A stretch of DNA of 46,868 nt, taken from assembly GCF_019237635.1 (NCBI RefSeq), contig NZ_JAFAGS010000180.1:1-46868 (forward strand), in the 5' to 3' direction. This document shows, one piece after another, positions 45,828 to 46,868 of the stretch. A model generated the notes under the pieces. It was not told the origin of the DNA. It made no database searches and saw nothing but the letters and a program-made list of their open reading frames with translations. How positions within the stretch are numbered: the first letter of the stretch is position 1; every line of letters begins with the position of its first letter. Source of the DNA: Pluralibacter sp. Lineage in GTDB: Bacteria; Pseudomonadota; Gammaproteobacteria; Enterobacterales; Enterobacteriaceae. Both the position numbers and the translations under genes were made by a program.

Positions 45828-46868
45828 TTAAACCAATGTAACGGTGATATCTGATGCCTGTATGGTTGGCACCTGATCTATGCCCATAGTGACAGATGGA
45901 TTGTAAGTTGTTCCGTTAAGTGAAACCTGTAGCAACAATACTCCAACAGTGTCAGGGTTAATGGAAATGATAGGAGCGTAATATTTACCAGCGTTTATTG
46001 TTGAACCAATCCTTGCCTTACCAATGCCATCGTATTCGCCGTTAAACACTGAAATAATCATGTTCTTGACTTGGGTGCTGATATCACTTGGTGGATTTAG
46101 TGAGCTATCGATTTGCACCTTAAAATAAACTCTGGTTGGCGATGCTTTGAGCCACTGCATGTCATATGAAGGATATGGTGGCGGATAGTTAACGTTGTCA
46201 TAAACAGTGTAATGCGTCGTTCCGTTAAGATTCGCGCCTGGGTTATATGTGCTGAAGATAGATTCAGCTACGTCGGCATCTGCTCCGCCATACACAGAGA
46301 TGAATATTGAGTGAGCAAGAACGGGATAACTCGTGGTGCCTTTGTTTACCGTGGCCGCGGTGCGATTTGACCAGACATATGCATCCAGAACGCCGTTAGT
46401 AGCGAGCAGCGCAGACAAAACTGATGCATCCTGATTGCGACTGTTTCTTGCCACCGATTGCTGTCTGCGAGTCTCGAATGCAATGCGTGACTCTACATCA
46501 ACACCAACAACGCCCGGGCTAGCATTTGTGATCGCATCCCATCCGGGCACAGCGCGATAAATTTGGTTTAATGAACCAGCAGCACATGGTATTGGGCCGG
46601 TTGTGTTATTCACAAACTGAACATCAATACTTCCTGACGCTGGTATGGTTGCGATATCGATAGACCGGTAGATATATCCATTGGTGTCAATGGCAGTGCT
46701 GCCAGAAGGGATGGTGGTTCCAACCTGCCCAATGCATGTCGCAGTAACAACCGTACCTTGTGCAGAAATGCGGTCCATGAAGTAGATACGACCAATGCCA
46801 TCCTGGAATCGACCCGTTGCGTAATCAGGGTTTATCTGACTGAACAGGCAAAGCAGTTTGTCGTATTC
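45828..46868 (-). CDS. Baseplate J-like protein, C-terminal part (right-end allele)
   Basis: Continues the gene whose start lies at 605. This part codes about 346 residues, ending VPTIQASDITVTLV. GVVGVDVESRIAFETRRQQS is the most conserved J segment, and ATNGVLDAYVWSNRTAATVN with HSIFISVYGGADADVAESIF follows. The first 138 codons duplicate those at the left end with 12 amino-acid changes. An internal ATG at 46778 is not the true start. Confidence 0.84.
   Translation of the reverse strand, partial: EYDKLLCLFSQINPDYATGRFQDGIGRIYFMDRISAQGTVVTATCIGQVGTTIPSGSTAIDTNGYIYRSIDIATIPASGSIDVQFVNNTTGPIPCAAGSLNQIYRAVPGWDAITNASPGVVGVDVESRIAFETRRQQSVARNSRNQDASVLSALLATNGVLDAYVWSNRTAATVNKGTTSYPVLAHSIFISVYGGADADVAESIFSTYNPGANLNGTTHYTVYDNVNYPPPYPSYDMQWLKASPTRVYFKVQIDSSLNPPSDISTQVKNMIISVFNGEYDGIGKARIGSTINAGKYYAPIISINPDTVGVLLLQVSLNGTTYNPSVTMGIDQVPTIQASDITVTLV
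46453..46868. repeat. Terminal overlap, right copy
   Basis: Colinear with 1-416, no indels, about 59 substitutions. The final 28 bases and first 107 bases are identical to the left copy. Confidence 0.9.

Noticed and set aside
1..46868. tRNA genes, IS elements, CRISPR arrays
   Set aside because: No cloverleaf with anticodon stem and TTCGA arm, no transposase motif, no regularly spaced long repeats were seen; the only short tandem arrays are the iterons and the 27-bp coding repeats.

Overview
The window is an almost complete temperate tailed-phage (or prophage) genome from an enterobacterial host. The late genes encode a contractile-tail (myovirus) virion: sheath, tube, -1 frameshift tail chaperones, tape measure, spike, hub and baseplate J. 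The early region is of the lambda/P22/21 type: N, CI, Cro, CII, O- and P-like replication genes, nin-region genes and a Q antiterminator. The first 416 bases and the last 416 bases (46453-46868) are two diverged copies of the same part of the baseplate J gene, about 86% identical with no indels. The molecule is therefore best read as a circle or terminally redundant genome of about 46.45 kb, cut inside that gene, with one allele at each end.

Layout. 1-3631 (minus): baseplate and tail-tip genes. 3697-5754: a P22 immI-like island with antirepressor and Arc-like genes leftward, a Mnt-like gene rightward, and an exported-protein moron rightward. 5758-22514 (minus): tape measure, tail chaperones, tube, sheath, neck and connector genes, capsid, protease-scaffold, portal, terminase, and then the lysis genes (spanins, endolysin, holin). 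22515-23799: late leader with a candidate late promoter, a terminator and an HNH endonuclease. 23800-30526 (minus): Q, a Dam-like methylase, NinG, NinF, a cytosine methylase with a second gene nested inside it, NinB and many small accessory genes. 30528-33376 (minus): P-like, O-like (with iterons), ParB-like, CII, nutR, Cro. 33377-35304: OR, cI, a membrane-protein gene, OL/PL and nutL. 35393-43353 (plus): N, accessory genes, a RecE-like exonuclease, another HNH gene, Ea22-like genes, an excisionase-like gene and integrase. 43354-43639: likely attP region. 43640-46868: small membrane ORF (plus), then tail-fibre assembly, tail fibre and baseplate genes (minus), which join to base 1 around the circle.

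Logic. CI and Cro act at 16-bp operators spaced exactly 25 bp apart at OR and OL. PR and PL have identical hexamers and spacing. N should act at nutL and nutR, which share a boxA and a boxB with an AATA loop. CII has textbook TTGC-N6-TTGC sites both at the cro-cII boundary (PRE) and, antisense, inside Q (PaQ-like). Q should then switch on the long minus-strand late operon. The secondary immunity island lies inside that operon and has its own divergent promoters and Mnt-type operators. Four related HNH/AP2 endonuclease genes are scattered through the genome, two of them flanking the sheath gene. No tRNA, IS element or CRISPR array was seen. All functional calls come from reading the sequence and from memory of the families; no database search was run.
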